From: Acidianus brierleyi
GTDB lineage: Archaea > Thermoproteota > Thermoprotei_A > Sulfolobales > Sulfolobaceae
Direction of reading: 5' to 3'
Assembly: GCF_003201835.2 (NCBI RefSeq)
Contig: NZ_CP029289.2
Location: 2,240,501 to 2,304,500, forward strand
Length of the DNA stretch: 64,000 bases
The position numbers were made by a program, and so were the translations under genes. Below, in pieces: positions 19,720 to 28,920 of this stretch. How positions within the stretch are numbered: position 1 is the first letter of the stretch; every line of letters starts with the position of its first letter. The notes below the pieces were generated by a model. The model was not told where the DNA came from. It ran no database searches and worked only from the letters and a program-made list of their open reading frames with translations.

Positions 19720-20640
19720 TCATACTTGCTTCTCATTTAGAATATCTTCCATTATAGTTAACGGTTTACCGTCCTTTTCAATCTCTACCTTAGCAGGAAT
19801 TATCTCTTTATAGCTTTTTGCACTTTCTGCAATTCTTTCCTCAAAGGAAGGTATTAAGTCATTTTGATAGAATATTCCTATAGGTATTTTTTCTCCCCAC
19901 TCCATAGATTTTAGAATTCCACTAGCCATTTTAGCGTCCTTCTCTTCGGGCTTTCTTACTATTGGATCCCAGCCTTGTACAGTATCTAACTTGTAAACTC
20001 TCTTATCTAGAAACTCTTTTGTCATTATATCGTTATATGTAGGACATGGCTGAAGAACATCTATAAAGCTTAATCCTTGCCTAGAGAATGCAGTTTTCAT
20101 TAGATCCTTAAGATGTTTTACATCATATGCATATCCTCTAGCAACGAACGTATACCCTGCAGATATTGCCAAAGCTATAGGATTTATATCATCATTAATA
20201 TTAGGTTTAGGTAACGATTTAGTCTTTAACCCTCTTCTAAGAGTAGGCGAAGCTTGACCTTTAGTTAAACCATAAACTCCATTATCATGAACTATTACAG
20301 TTAGGCTAACGTTTCTCCTTCCTATACTAACGAAATGTCCTACTCCTATACCTAGTTGATCTCCGTCTCCAGCGTTTACTATTACTTTTAATGAAGGATT
20401 AGAAAGTTTTACTCCTGTGGCAAAAGTTAATGCTCTTCCATGAAGTGTGTGAATCCCAGTAATTGGATATCTAAAGAAATGAGGCGTTTTCCCTGAGCAT
20501 CCAATTCCTGAAACTATTACTACGTTCTTAGTATCTAAACCAAGTTCAGTTATTGCCAACTGCTCAGCGTTTAGTATTCCAAAATTACCGCAGCCTGGGC
20601 ACCAATCGTTCCATTCTGGTTTCCAATTATGCTCCACCAT
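19720..20640 (-). CDS. 2-oxoacid:ferredoxin oxidoreductase, beta subunit
   Basis: Catalytic subunit of the CoA- and TPP-dependent enzyme that oxidises 2-oxoacids (pyruvate, 2-oxoglutarate, 2-oxobutyrate) to acyl-CoA, passing electrons to ferredoxin. It shows the WCPGCGNFG Fe-S Cys pair (about residues 14-17), GIGCSGKTPHFF, the TPP/Mg motif NAGDGDQLGIG, and a fourth Cys in LQPCPTYND. The length of 306 matches Sulfolobus two-subunit enzymes. Its start overlaps the alpha gene end by 14 bp, so the two are co-translated. Cytoplasmic central metabolism. Confidence 0.92.
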   Translation of the reverse strand: MVEHNWKPEWNDWCPGCGNFGILNAEQLAITELGLDTKNVVIVSGIGCSGKTPHFFRYPITGIHTLHGRALTFATGVKLSNPSLKVIVNAGDGDQLGIGVGHFVSIGRRNVSLTVIVHDNGVYGLTKGQASPTLRRGLKTKSLPKPNINDDINPIALAISAGYTFVARGYAYDVKHLKDLMKTAFSRQGLSFIDVLQPCPTYNDIMTKEFLDKRVYKLDTVQGWDPIVRKPEEKDAKMASGILKSMEWGEKIPIGIFYQNDLIPSFEERIAESAKSYKEIIPAKVEIEKDGKPLTIMEDILNEKQV

Positions 20641-22519
20641 TTAATATCACCTCCTTCTTTCCTTTAATAGCCGCCAAAATTCCTTCTTTTACTTCGTCTC
20701 TTGCCATTGGCCTACCGTTCCATTTAAGTATATAGTTAGTGGGCTCTAAACCAGTTTTTTCTTTTATAACTTGAGCTGCTTGAGCTTCGTAGTTTCCTTC
20801 TATATCTATAATTATTTCTTTTCCAGAGAATAACTTAGTTATAAGGTTCTTAGGGAATGGATTGAACATTCTTAACTCTATCATTTGTACGTCTATTCCT
20901 TCATTCTTCAGATCTTCAATTGCGTCCAAAACAGCACCCTTTGGAGAACCCCACGTTACTATAGCAATTTTTGAATCTTCTCCGAAAATTTTGACTCTCT
21001 CCTCTTCAGGAATTTCTTTGTCCGCAGTTTCTAGTTTCTTCATTCTTTTCTCATACATCTTTACTCTGTTTTCTGGGTCTTCCGATATGTGCCCCATTTC
21101 ATTATGTTCGTCTCCAGTATAGAACATAAACCCATCACCTAAGAAAGCTCTGGGTGATATTCCATCATCAGTAAATGAGAATCTATTGTAATTCTGAGAT
21201 GCAGGAACTATCTTCCCTCTGTCAATTCTTAATTTATCCATCTCTAACTCATCAACGTCTATTATAGAGTATGCATTAGCTAACGCTTTTTCTACTAAAT
21301 GAACTACTGGAGTCTGATATCTTTCAGCCAAATTGAACGCCCATACTGCATCTTGGAATGCTTCTACGTGATCGCCGGAAGCTATCACTATTCTAGGGAA
21401 TTCTCCATGTCCAGCATTTAATGCAAATTTAAGATCTGCTTGAGACGTTCTGGTCGGTTGACCAGTTGATGGACCGCCTCTCATATAGAAAGTGACAACA
21501 ACTGGTGCTTCATTCATTCCAGCCCAACCTATTCCTTCAGCCATTAATGAAAATCCTGGTCCCGAAGTAGCTGTTGCTGCTCTTACCCCAGTTAATGCTG
21601 CGCCTGATGCCATATTTATTGCAGCTAATTCGTCTTCTGATTGAACAACAACTATGGCTCTCTTTCTCTTATCCCCAGTTTTTGGATCAATATATAGGAC
21701 TTCTTGGTGCGCCTCAATGTAAGTACTTTCATCACTAGCTGGTGTTATTGGATAATAACTTTGAAATTCTAATCCTCCATAGATTTTTCCCATAGCTACT
21801 GCTGTATTTCCGTCAACTTGAATTCTCTTTTTGGAAAGAGGATGAGCCTCAAGCTTAAACTCTGGAACTATGTCTTTTGTTGCAACATCTACTGCTATAG
21901 AATTTAATTTCACAAAAGTGTCCTGTTTAAATGTTCTCTTTATAGAGTTTAGAAGATATTCCTTTGGTAAACCTAAAAGCGCGTAAGATACAGCTATTGC
22001 TGCAGTATTTTTAACTCTTTCCGCTACAGAAAGAGGAACCTTTAGTTGAGAAGAAACATCTTTCATGATCCCGTCGTAATCTACTTCTATAAGTTTTAAG
22101 TTCCTATCTTTAGCATATTTAAGCACGCCATCAATGTTTTTCTCATAACCTTCAGCTTCAAGTAAATGTGAAATTCTGGAAGATACTTCTGGTTCCATAC
22201 TTTGAACTTTGTCTATTGATGTTCCTTTTACACCTTTATTGTATATAATTATTTTAGTTACATCACTAAAGTGTTGAAATAATGTTTCAGCATCAAACGA
22301 AGCTAATATATCAACTTTATTGGATATGCTTCTAACTCTTTTGTCGCTTATTGTTAAGTTAAAATAACTATGCCTACCCTTAATGTTAGAATAATATTCT
22401 CTATTTCCATAAATATAATACCCAGCGGATGCCAAGGCATTGCCAAAAATATTAGCCGATGTATCTACGCCAGCACCTTGTGCTCCACCTATCATCCATG
22501 AAATTTTCATAGCTATCAA
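20627..22519 (-). CDS. 2-oxoacid:ferredoxin oxidoreductase, alpha-gamma fused subunit
   Basis: A 630-residue subunit in the archaeal order: gamma domain at residues about 1-180 (WMIGGAQGAGVDTSANIFG start) followed by the alpha domain with the YPITPASDES motif near residue 250 that governs 2-oxoacid recognition, and a C-terminal domain with VTWGSPKGAVLDAI. Together with the beta subunit it forms the broad-substrate Sulfolobus-type enzyme. The promoter should lie in 22520-22600, where AT-rich boxes occur. Confidence 0.92.
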   Translation of the reverse strand: MIAMKISWMIGGAQGAGVDTSANIFGNALASAGYYIYGNREYYSNIKGRHSYFNLTISDKRVRSISNKVDILASFDAETLFQHFSDVTKIIIYNKGVKGTSIDKVQSMEPEVSSRISHLLEAEGYEKNIDGVLKYAKDRNLKLIEVDYDGIMKDVSSQLKVPLSVAERVKNTAAIAVSYALLGLPKEYLLNSIKRTFKQDTFVKLNSIAVDVATKDIVPEFKLEAHPLSKKRIQVDGNTAVAMGKIYGGLEFQSYYPITPASDESTYIEAHQEVLYIDPKTGDKRKRAIVVVQSEDELAAINMASGAALTGVRAATATSGPGFSLMAEGIGWAGMNEAPVVVTFYMRGGPSTGQPTRTSQADLKFALNAGHGEFPRIVIASGDHVEAFQDAVWAFNLAERYQTPVVHLVEKALANAYSIIDVDELEMDKLRIDRGKIVPASQNYNRFSFTDDGISPRAFLGDGFMFYTGDEHNEMGHISEDPENRVKMYEKRMKKLETADKEIPEEERVKIFGEDSKIAIVTWGSPKGAVLDAIEDLKNEGIDVQMIELRMFNPFPKNLITKLFSGKEIIIDIEGNYEAQAAQVIKEKTGLEPTNYILKWNGRPMARDEVKEGILAAIKGKKEVILNGGA

Positions 22520-22698
22520 TCTATAATGGTGAATCCTAATATTTAAAATAATCCTAGAAATAAACGAAAGTTTATTATAAAAGTTTAAACATCCAACACT
22601 ACAATAGTGAAAAAATTAACTTTTATAATTATAGAATATTTATATTAATTAAAATAAATAAGAAAATCAAAAAGCGAATTTAAAGTTGAATAACAAAG

Positions 22699-22740
22699 AT
22701 GAAAATCTCGTACCCTCCAGACCCAAAATCACTTCCTTAT
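22699..22740 (+). pseudogene. Possible 5' gene remnant abutting PaREP1
   Basis: A TATA-like GAATTTAAAG (about 22677-22686) precedes an ATG at 22699 that would encode MKISYPPDPKSLPY before running antisense into the PaREP1 gene. The GACCCAAAATC core recurs at 34616-34626 and, inverted, at 34941-34951. It looks like the front of a gene lost by rearrangement. Weak; could be chance. Confidence 0.2.
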
Positions 22741-23204
22741 GTTAACACACTCTTTGCATTTTCTAGCATCTTTTTAACTTTTTCGATATTTACTATGATT
22801 TTGTCAACGTTCAATTTACCTTCATGGAATCCCCAAACATGTAAGACGTAAGCCGCATTCCATCCATCTACAATCCAATCACCTAGTTTCTTTGACAAAT
22901 CGTTAGTGGTACTTACAAGGAGGTACGTGTACCATCTGCCTTCAACATTAGCTTGTTTATATTCTTCAGTTTTAAATTTCTCAGCTAAAGCTTTCACAAT
23001 TTCTTCTGCTACCTTGTAAGTCTTCTCTGAAGCTCGAATAGGATCGCCTTTCTTTAAGTAATCGTAAGCTTCAGCCATATATTTTTCTGCAATTTCTAAC
23101 CTTAATCTAATTCCTTCTTGCGGATCTTCCTTAGATATTTCTCTAATTAATAAATCTTCTACGTCAATGCCCTTCTCTCTAGCCTTTTTTATTAGCTCTT
23201 CCAT
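22737..23204 (-). CDS. PaREP1 family protein
   Basis: A 155-residue all-helical protein of the archaeal PaREP1 family, which has a HEPN-like fold. Typical blocks: LRLEIAEKYMAEAYDYLKKG, DPIRASEKTYKVAEEIVKAL, and WYTYLLVSTTNDLSKKLG near residue 95, followed by AAYVLHVWGFHEG. The family is multicopy and often mobile-associated in Thermoproteota; function is unknown, though HEPN-like proteins can be RNases. A second member lies at 37452-37982. Confidence 0.75.
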   Translation of the reverse strand: MEELIKKAREKGIDVEDLLIREISKEDPQEGIRLRLEIAEKYMAEAYDYLKKGDPIRASEKTYKVAEEIVKALAEKFKTEEYKQANVEGRWYTYLLVSTTNDLSKKLGDWIVDGWNAAYVLHVWGFHEGKLNVDKIIVNIEKVKKMLENAKSVLT

Positions 23205-23757
23205 AAGTGAATTGAAGTGAGATTAAGTTTATAAGTTAAAGCTAGTAGCGCTTTTTAGGAGATTTCTCTAACTTAAATATTTTTATTCTATTGCATAATT
23301 GAATAAATCTTATCCATTCTAGGCGAATATATTTTAGGCTTCACTGTAAATTATTTAACATCTATTCTCTTATATTAAATAATTTTTAACGTTACGTAAT
23401 ACTACAAAGAATTTTAGGAGAAAAGTCTAACCGTACAATCTTATCACTTCTAACTCTTCCAAGGACATTCTTTATATATGATATGTTGGTTAATGAAAAA
23501 ATCAATTTTTCACTTTATACTTCCACGGTAATTCATGCAACAATAGCTAACGCTAACAACAACGGATATTACGAGAAAACATGAATTGAAAAACAAAATA
23601 AGCCCTAGACTTATTAAGGCTAAGAATTAGAACCTTTCTTAGACCTTAAAGTACAAGGTTACATAATAGGATAATAATTTGCAATCAGCTATATTAAATA
23701 GTTTTCTTGGCTTTTAGAGTCTAAGGAAGTATAAGAAAATAAAAAATAATTATAGCG
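23205..23757. other. Gene-free region
   Basis: About 550 bp with no convincing ORF or RNA. A TATA-like TTTATATATGATATG near 23471 has no start codon of a worthwhile frame after it. The stretch may be decayed accessory DNA next to PaREP1. Confidence 0.3.
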
Positions 23758-24753
23758 TTATTTCTTTCTTCCTAGTACTTTAAATAATGAACTTTCGGAA
23801 TAGGAAAGTTTGCTCTCAGTATACTTTTTCCAAAGTCTATTGAGAACAGGTTTTCCTGCTAACTGTTCTAAAGTCCATTCTTTTGCAAATTCACCATTCC
23901 ATATTTTTTCAGCTTCTTCTTCGCTTATTTTCTTTAACATATCATAATATTTTTCAGCTCTAGTAAATTGTCCATATTGACTTGTAGTAGAATGAAACTT
24001 CATTTGCTCGAATATTCCTACATCTGCCATTGCCCTAGCAATTTCGGCGAGTTCACCAGAAGCGTAAAGCTCAAGTATTGCAGCTTCTGGAGACGCTCCG
24101 TATTTCTCTGTAACTACATCAAAATAAGCCTTAATTGCAGACACTAAAATTGGTGCCCAAGTATGCTCACTTAATAAATCAAGTAAAGCCTCCTCTTCAA
24201 ATGATGACATTACTGCAACTCCTCCAGGCTTACCTATTGCACCTACTGCAGTAGCTAAAGACTTAGCGTAATCCCAGGCTTTTCCTGAATAATCATTAGA
24301 AACTCCTAATAGTACTGGATATCCTTTGTCTTCTTTATGTAGTAGAACTATCCCTTCACCTATCATCCTAGGAGCAACCATTATAACGTCAGTAGTAGAT
24401 GGTGGTTTTATAAAACCAAAAGCTACGTTATATCCTGAAGCAAAATCTAGGATAAATCCTTCTTTTTTCATAATTATTCCTTCTACACTTTTATAAACCT
24501 CAGGAGCTATTTCATCTGGAATTAGCATTAATGCAACGTCTGCTCTTTCAAAAGCTTCTGGAATTTCATAGACTTTGAAACCGTCCTTTTCTGCTTTCTT
24601 GTAGTATTCATCCTTTATATTTCCTATAATTACATTTAATCCATTATCTCGCATTATGCTTGCTTGAGCAAAACCTTGATTTCCATATCCTATAACTGCT
24701 ATATTTTTACCTTTAAGTAGAGAAAAATCTCCTTCAAGAATTAGTTTTCCCAT
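23758..24753 (-). CDS. Ketol-acid reductoisomerase-like protein, divergent
   Basis: A 331-residue class I KARI-family protein: NAD(P)-binding GYGNQGFAQAS at the N terminus, IPDEIAPEVY, then the knotted helical domain. Compared with true IlvC, key residues differ. The catalytic His segment (AHG in the family) reads FASGYNVAF, the APKGPGH motif reads APRMIGEG, and of the four metal ligands Asp and Glu of DLLSE and the Glu of ILELY remain while the fourth aligns with Ser. The cofactor loop is GNIKDEYYKKA instead of the usual Arg/Ser-rich one. It may be a redirected oxidoreductase rather than a valine/isoleucine enzyme. Neighbours are transporter and hydrolase genes, not ilv genes. Confidence 0.7.
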   Translation of the reverse strand: MGKLILEGDFSLLKGKNIAVIGYGNQGFAQASIMRDNGLNVIIGNIKDEYYKKAEKDGFKVYEIPEAFERADVALMLIPDEIAPEVYKSVEGIIMKKEGFILDFASGYNVAFGFIKPPSTTDVIMVAPRMIGEGIVLLHKEDKGYPVLLGVSNDYSGKAWDYAKSLATAVGAIGKPGGVAVMSSFEEEALLDLLSEHTWAPILVSAIKAYFDVVTEKYGASPEAAILELYASGELAEIARAMADVGIFEQMKFHSTTSQYGQFTRAEKYYDMLKKISEEEAEKIWNGEFAKEWTLEQLAGKPVLNRLWKKYTESKLSYSESSLFKVLGRKK

Positions 24754-24850
24754 AAAATAAAATAGAGAAAATGATTTAAAAAAGAGGTATCCTATCTTGT
24801 AAGGTTATATTTCGCCATAAAAGTCTCTTGTTACTTCCTCTAATGTAATT

Positions 24851-26191
24851 TTATCTAGATATCGCTTCTAGTGGAGTCCCTGGTTTTATGTTTTTCCCTG
24901 TCATAAATATTATAATACTAATTAGAAATCCAATAGCTCCAATTATAATTATATCTCCTGTAATTCCTATTAATCCAATTAACGTTCCATAAATCAACGA
25001 TGTGATGCCCCAACCTAATTGACCTACCGCAGCAGATAAAACATTAACTGTGCCACGTATTCTAGTAGGTACTGTTTCATTTATATAGTTAATAACATTT
25101 GCAAAATTCCCATTTATCCAGAAAGAAGCAAATGAGTACGAAAGTAACAACTGAATAAATATTGGAGGCGATAGTGCAAACCAGATTATTCCTATAAGTG
25201 CCAGTAACGTACCAATAGTTCCCCCATATTTTCTTCCTATTAATTCACTTATTGCACCTGCTGTTACATATCCTGGTATAGTTATAAATGAACCTATACT
25301 AATTATTGTTCCAGTCTCTACTACAGATAGGTGCAATAGTTCCTCCATATAATACGCTGCCAAAAGAACTAGCGGAACTTGTCCGGCTAGATACAGTGTG
25401 TATAATAGGATTGACCTTAAAGTCAGTTTTCTTACGTCTCTCTCGAAAGCTTGCCTATATGGACTTTTCTTTACTTTACTAATATCAGTTATAATTCCCG
25501 TTTTTTCATCTATGTTCCCTTTTCTAGCTTTTTTTATTTCTTCGAATCTATCCGATTCTTTTATCCATCTTCTTGCTATAACAATAAGAATCATTGGAAT
25601 TATTGCCACTAGCCAGATATATGTAAAGCCTAAAGGTTTATATAAAGTAGCAGCTATTAGTCCTGCTATTGCTACACCAAAAGGCCAACCAGATTGTACG
25701 AAAGAGTATATTAGTGCCCGCCAACGAGCTGGCATCTCTTCTGTTATTAAGCTAGCTGCAGTAGGTTGTTCATTTTGAGCAAGTGCTTGAGCTCCAACTC
25801 TAGTTAAAATAAGCGGAATAAGCCCAGCATAAGTAGCTATTCCAGTTACTCCTGTTAATATGCTTGTGATAAGTAAGGATATTTGATAATAGAGTTTTCT
25901 TCCTACTATATCTAAAAAATATCCCGACAAGAATACTCCAATAGCAAGCCCAAATTGAATAGAAGATAGCATTAACCCTACTTGAAAAGAAGTTAATTTT
26001 AAGATATTACTTACTGGTCCTAAAAGAAGGCTAAACATATTCCATTCATAAACTACCATTGTCCAGCCTAGCCATGCTGTGATAACAAGAAATATTTTAT
26101 ATTTTACGCTTTTGTTTTTTTGAATTTCCTTTTCTACTTCTAGTACTTTACTATTATCCATTATTTTTTCATTACTGCTTTTCTCCACCAT
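24851..26191 (-). CDS. MFS transporter (metabolite:H+ symporter type)
   Basis: A 446-residue major facilitator with 12 hydrophobic helices. The loop 2-3 signature appears as GYFLDIVGRKLYYQ, and the matching second-half motif as GAISELIGRKYGG. The central cytoplasmic loop is charged (KEFDRFEEIKKARKG-like region, residues 215-245). It belongs with proton-coupled importers of organic acids or sugars. A related carrier, 438 residues, is encoded divergently at 26884, with about 690 bp between them holding a long palindrome. Confidence 0.85.
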   Translation of the reverse strand: MVEKSSNEKIMDNSKVLEVEKEIQKNKSVKYKIFLVITAWLGWTMVVYEWNMFSLLLGPVSNILKLTSFQVGLMLSSIQFGLAIGVFLSGYFLDIVGRKLYYQISLLITSILTGVTGIATYAGLIPLILTRVGAQALAQNEQPTAASLITEEMPARWRALIYSFVQSGWPFGVAIAGLIAATLYKPLGFTYIWLVAIIPMILIVIARRWIKESDRFEEIKKARKGNIDEKTGIITDISKVKKSPYRQAFERDVRKLTLRSILLYTLYLAGQVPLVLLAAYYMEELLHLSVVETGTIISIGSFITIPGYVTAGAISELIGRKYGGTIGTLLALIGIIWFALSPPIFIQLLLSYSFASFWINGNFANVINYINETVPTRIRGTVNVLSAAVGQLGWGITSLIYGTLIGLIGITGDIIIIGAIGFLISIIIFMTGKNIKPGTPLEAISR

Positions 26192-26883
26192 TAAGAGGTT
26201 TTTTACTTAAACTATTTAAAAAATAGTTATCTTACAAGTTCGGAGTCCTTTGCCTAGCAACTGATTTATATCAAAAAATCTAATGTGAAATAGATTAATT
26301 TTTAGGAGATCAATATTATTAAAATATAATAACCCAAGGTTTAATGCCTAAATAAAAAGTTGCTGTGATGTTAAGTCGATAATGATAGCTATAATTCACA
26401 AATACTTCATTATTAAACTTTTAATAGTTATAAAACTCGATTGTCTATTATATTAAGTACATTACTTATGAAGATATTTCTAAGATTATGTTAGTGTTAC
26501 CTATATAGGCAACTTTAGTTGACATTATGCTTAAAGTTCGACAGAAAGATTTATTACTGAACGCCAGTAAGTTTTTATTTTACTATTTCTCATCTTCCAT
26601 AATATCTTAATGAATAAGAAGTTTATGAAATTAATACAGAGTAAGAGAAAAACTTTATCGAAACTATCTTGATAATTTATTTCAGATATCTTAATACTAA
26701 TTATTGAAGTACTTCAATAATTAGTATTAAGTGCTAATTCTATTAGTTTCGTGAAGCAGTATTAGAGATTCGTATATTATTAATGATGAATACAATATTA
26801 TTTATATTATAACAGATTCTTTATAGGTTCCTTACAAGTATGGACATATTAATAATAGACTTCTCTTTGAATAACTTATTAGC
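26192..26883. other. Long intergenic region between divergent MFS genes
   Basis: About 690 bp without a credible gene. It contains the 42-bp perfect palindrome described separately. The AT-rich remainder presumably holds both promoters. Confidence 0.4.
26690..26731. repeat. 42-bp perfect palindrome
   Basis: Two 21-base arms are exact reverse complements with no spacer; the centre is ATTGAAGTACTTCAAT, axis between 26710 and 26711. It begins CTTAATACTAATTA and ends with its complement. It lies 153 bp before the ATG of the plus-strand MFS gene. Possible roles are a dimeric regulator operator, a cruciform or hairpin, or the scar of a mobile element. No poly-T tract follows in a way that marks a terminator. 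Confidence 0.85.
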
Positions 26884-28200
26884 ATGTCTGAGCGCTCTAA
26901 TTCGAATAATGAATCGAATCCCAATAAATCTTCTAGATCTAGACGATATATCATTTATTTAACAATAATAGCACTAGCTGGTTGGAGTATGGCATCATTT
27001 GATTTCAATCTATTTACATTAACTCTTCCACTTACATCTAAGGCGTTAAACTTTACTGTGGCCGAAGCAGGAGCTATTTCTGGAATAATATACCTAGGGC
27101 AATTTATATCAGTTCTAGTATTTGGACCTTTAATGGATAGATTAGGTAGAAAGGTAATGTTCCAATTAACTCTATTATTTTCTGCAATATTTACTGGCTT
27201 CACTGCATTTGTACAGAATTATATACAATTTATTACCTTAAGATTTATTTCGGACGGTAGTGCATTTGCAGAATTGCCTACTGGGCTAACGCTTATAACA
27301 GAAGAATCAAAACCAAAAGTAAGAGGAATCTTATACGGATTCGTTCAAGGTGGGTGGCCCTTAGGGGTTTTCTTAGCCTCAGCTATATACTTGATTCTGG
27401 TATCGTCTATTGGTTGGAGAGGATTATATTTAGTAGGAGTACTTCCATTAGTTCTTATTTTGATAGGTAGAAGATGGGTAAAAGAAACAGATAGGTTTAA
27501 TGATCTAAAAAAGGCGCTAAAAGGCGAAGAGCAAACTACACGATTTAAGACCAATCTTCAAAAGGCTAAAGAATTTCCATTTAAACAGTTATTTACTGAT
27601 AAAAGTATTAGACGACAACTTATTGCGGTTAACTCAGCGTGGATGTTATATACATTTTCCTTCGTTACTACTAATGTAGTTATAACGTTAATTTTTACTT
27701 CCTATTATCACTTAACTGCGTCTCAAGCAGCCTCAATTTTATTACTTTCTTCAGCCATAGGATATTTTGCATATCCTATAGCAGGTTGGTATGGACAGAA
27801 AATAGGTAGAAGAAATGCATGGGCGTTAAGTAGCATAATTATGCCGCTATTAGCTGCGGTTTTTCTACTTACTGCAAGACCTGGAGACTATTTGTCAGTA
27901 CTTATACCATATATTCCGCTATATTTCTTTAGTAATGGTACGTTTGCATCGCCTGGCTTTATGTATGTGTCCGAAAGTTTCCCAACGAGAATAAGGGGGA
28001 CTGCAACTGGATTTACAATGGCATTAATAGCTGCTTCGTATGCTATAGGCGGATTTTTATTTTATGGTGTTCTCACTTTAACTCAAAGTATATATTTGAC
28101 ATGGATAGCACTAGCTATCATACTACCTATAGGTGCATTAAGCATATTAATAGGAAAGAACATACCGCCTAGTGCAGAACTAGAAGAAATATCGTGGTAA
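26884..28200 (+). CDS. MFS transporter (metabolite:H+ symporter type)
   Basis: A 438-residue, 12-helix major facilitator with a Ser/Asn-rich hydrophilic N terminus. Family signatures are GPLMDRLGRKVMFQ in loop 2-3, FISDGSAFAELPTG in helix 4, and GWYGQKIGRRNAW in loop 8-9. It resembles the divergent carrier at 24851-26191. The stop codon overlaps the GTG region before the cyclase gene, so the two are co-transcribed; it probably imports the compound that the cyclase-family hydrolase acts on. Confidence 0.85.
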   Translation: MSERSNSNNESNPNKSSRSRRYIIYLTIIALAGWSMASFDFNLFTLTLPLTSKALNFTVAEAGAISGIIYLGQFISVLVFGPLMDRLGRKVMFQLTLLFSAIFTGFTAFVQNYIQFITLRFISDGSAFAELPTGLTLITEESKPKVRGILYGFVQGGWPLGVFLASAIYLILVSSIGWRGLYLVGVLPLVLILIGRRWVKETDRFNDLKKALKGEEQTTRFKTNLQKAKEFPFKQLFTDKSIRRQLIAVNSAWMLYTFSFVTTNVVITLIFTSYYHLTASQAASILLLSSAIGYFAYPIAGWYGQKIGRRNAWALSSIIMPLLAAVFLLTARPGDYLSVLIPYIPLYFFSNGTFASPGFMYVSESFPTRIRGTATGFTMALIAASYAIGGFLFYGVLTLTQSIYLTWIALAIILPIGALSILIGKNIPPSAELEEISW

Positions 28201-28202
28201 AA

Positions 28203-28913
28203 ATGTCTTTTAGGGAATTTTTACACAATAATTTAATTAAAACTAAAATTTTTGATTTAACTCATTTAATATATCATAATATGCCTGTATATCCGACGTC
28301 TCCTATAATTTCCATAAATCAAATAAACAGTGTTGCTAAAGATAAATTTTCTTCTAGAGAGATTAAAATGATTACGCATCATGGTACTCATTTTGACGCT
28401 CCTAGCCATATGTTAGATCAAGGGAAAAGTGTTGATCAAATAAATCCAAGTATGTTTATTCAAAGATGTGCAATACTGAACTTAAGTTTCCTTAAACCTA
28501 AAGAGGAGATTATTTCCAAATATCTCTTACAATTTAAAGATATTATAAGCAGAAATGAGGCAATCTTACTTTATACTGGATGGAGCAAAAAAAGAGGTAT
28601 AAACTCAGAATATCTTTTTCAATGGCCATATCTAGATATAGAAGGTGCAACGTATTTAGTGTCGTTTAAGAATCTTAAGATAATAGGAACTGACGGATTA
28701 AGTATTGCAGGATATGGGAATAGCGCAAATATAATAGATACACATAAAATATTACTTGAAAAAGATATTCTAATAGTAGAAGAGTTAAATTTCAATAATA
28801 TTTCTACGATTCTTGATCCAGTAAACTATTTAGAAGGAGTTTTTATAGGGCTACCCATGTTAATTAAAGAAGCAGACGGTGCTCCAGCAAGAGTTTTATT
28901 TATATTAGAATAA
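28203..28913 (+). CDS. Cyclase/kynurenine formamidase-like hydrolase
   Basis: A 236-residue member of the cyclase family. The metal-binding signature HHGTHFDAPSH is at about residues 58-68 (family H-x-G-T-H-x-D-x-P-x-H), preceded by LTHLIYHNMPVYP and followed by GTDGLSIA. Members hydrolyse N-formylkynurenine, cyclic amides or lactones with Zn or Mn. The ATG at 28203 follows the MFS stop at once; a GTG at 28194 is an alternative. Substrate unknown; the adjacent permease suggests an imported cyclic compound. Confidence 0.75.
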   Translation: MSFREFLHNNLIKTKIFDLTHLIYHNMPVYPTSPIISINQINSVAKDKFSSREIKMITHHGTHFDAPSHMLDQGKSVDQINPSMFIQRCAILNLSFLKPKEEIISKYLLQFKDIISRNEAILLYTGWSKKRGINSEYLFQWPYLDIEGATYLVSFKNLKIIGTDGLSIAGYGNSANIIDTHKILLEKDILIVEELNFNNISTILDPVNYLEGVFIGLPMLIKEADGAPARVLFILE

Positions 28914-28920
28914 ATTTTTT

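Noticed and set aside
23401..23700. Possible tRNA or small RNA in the gene-free gap
   Set aside because: No cloverleaf, no T-loop GTTCRANYC motif and no paired arms found.
25398..25778. 126-codon plus-strand ORF within the MFS gene
   Set aside because: Antisense shadow of a well-supported transporter.
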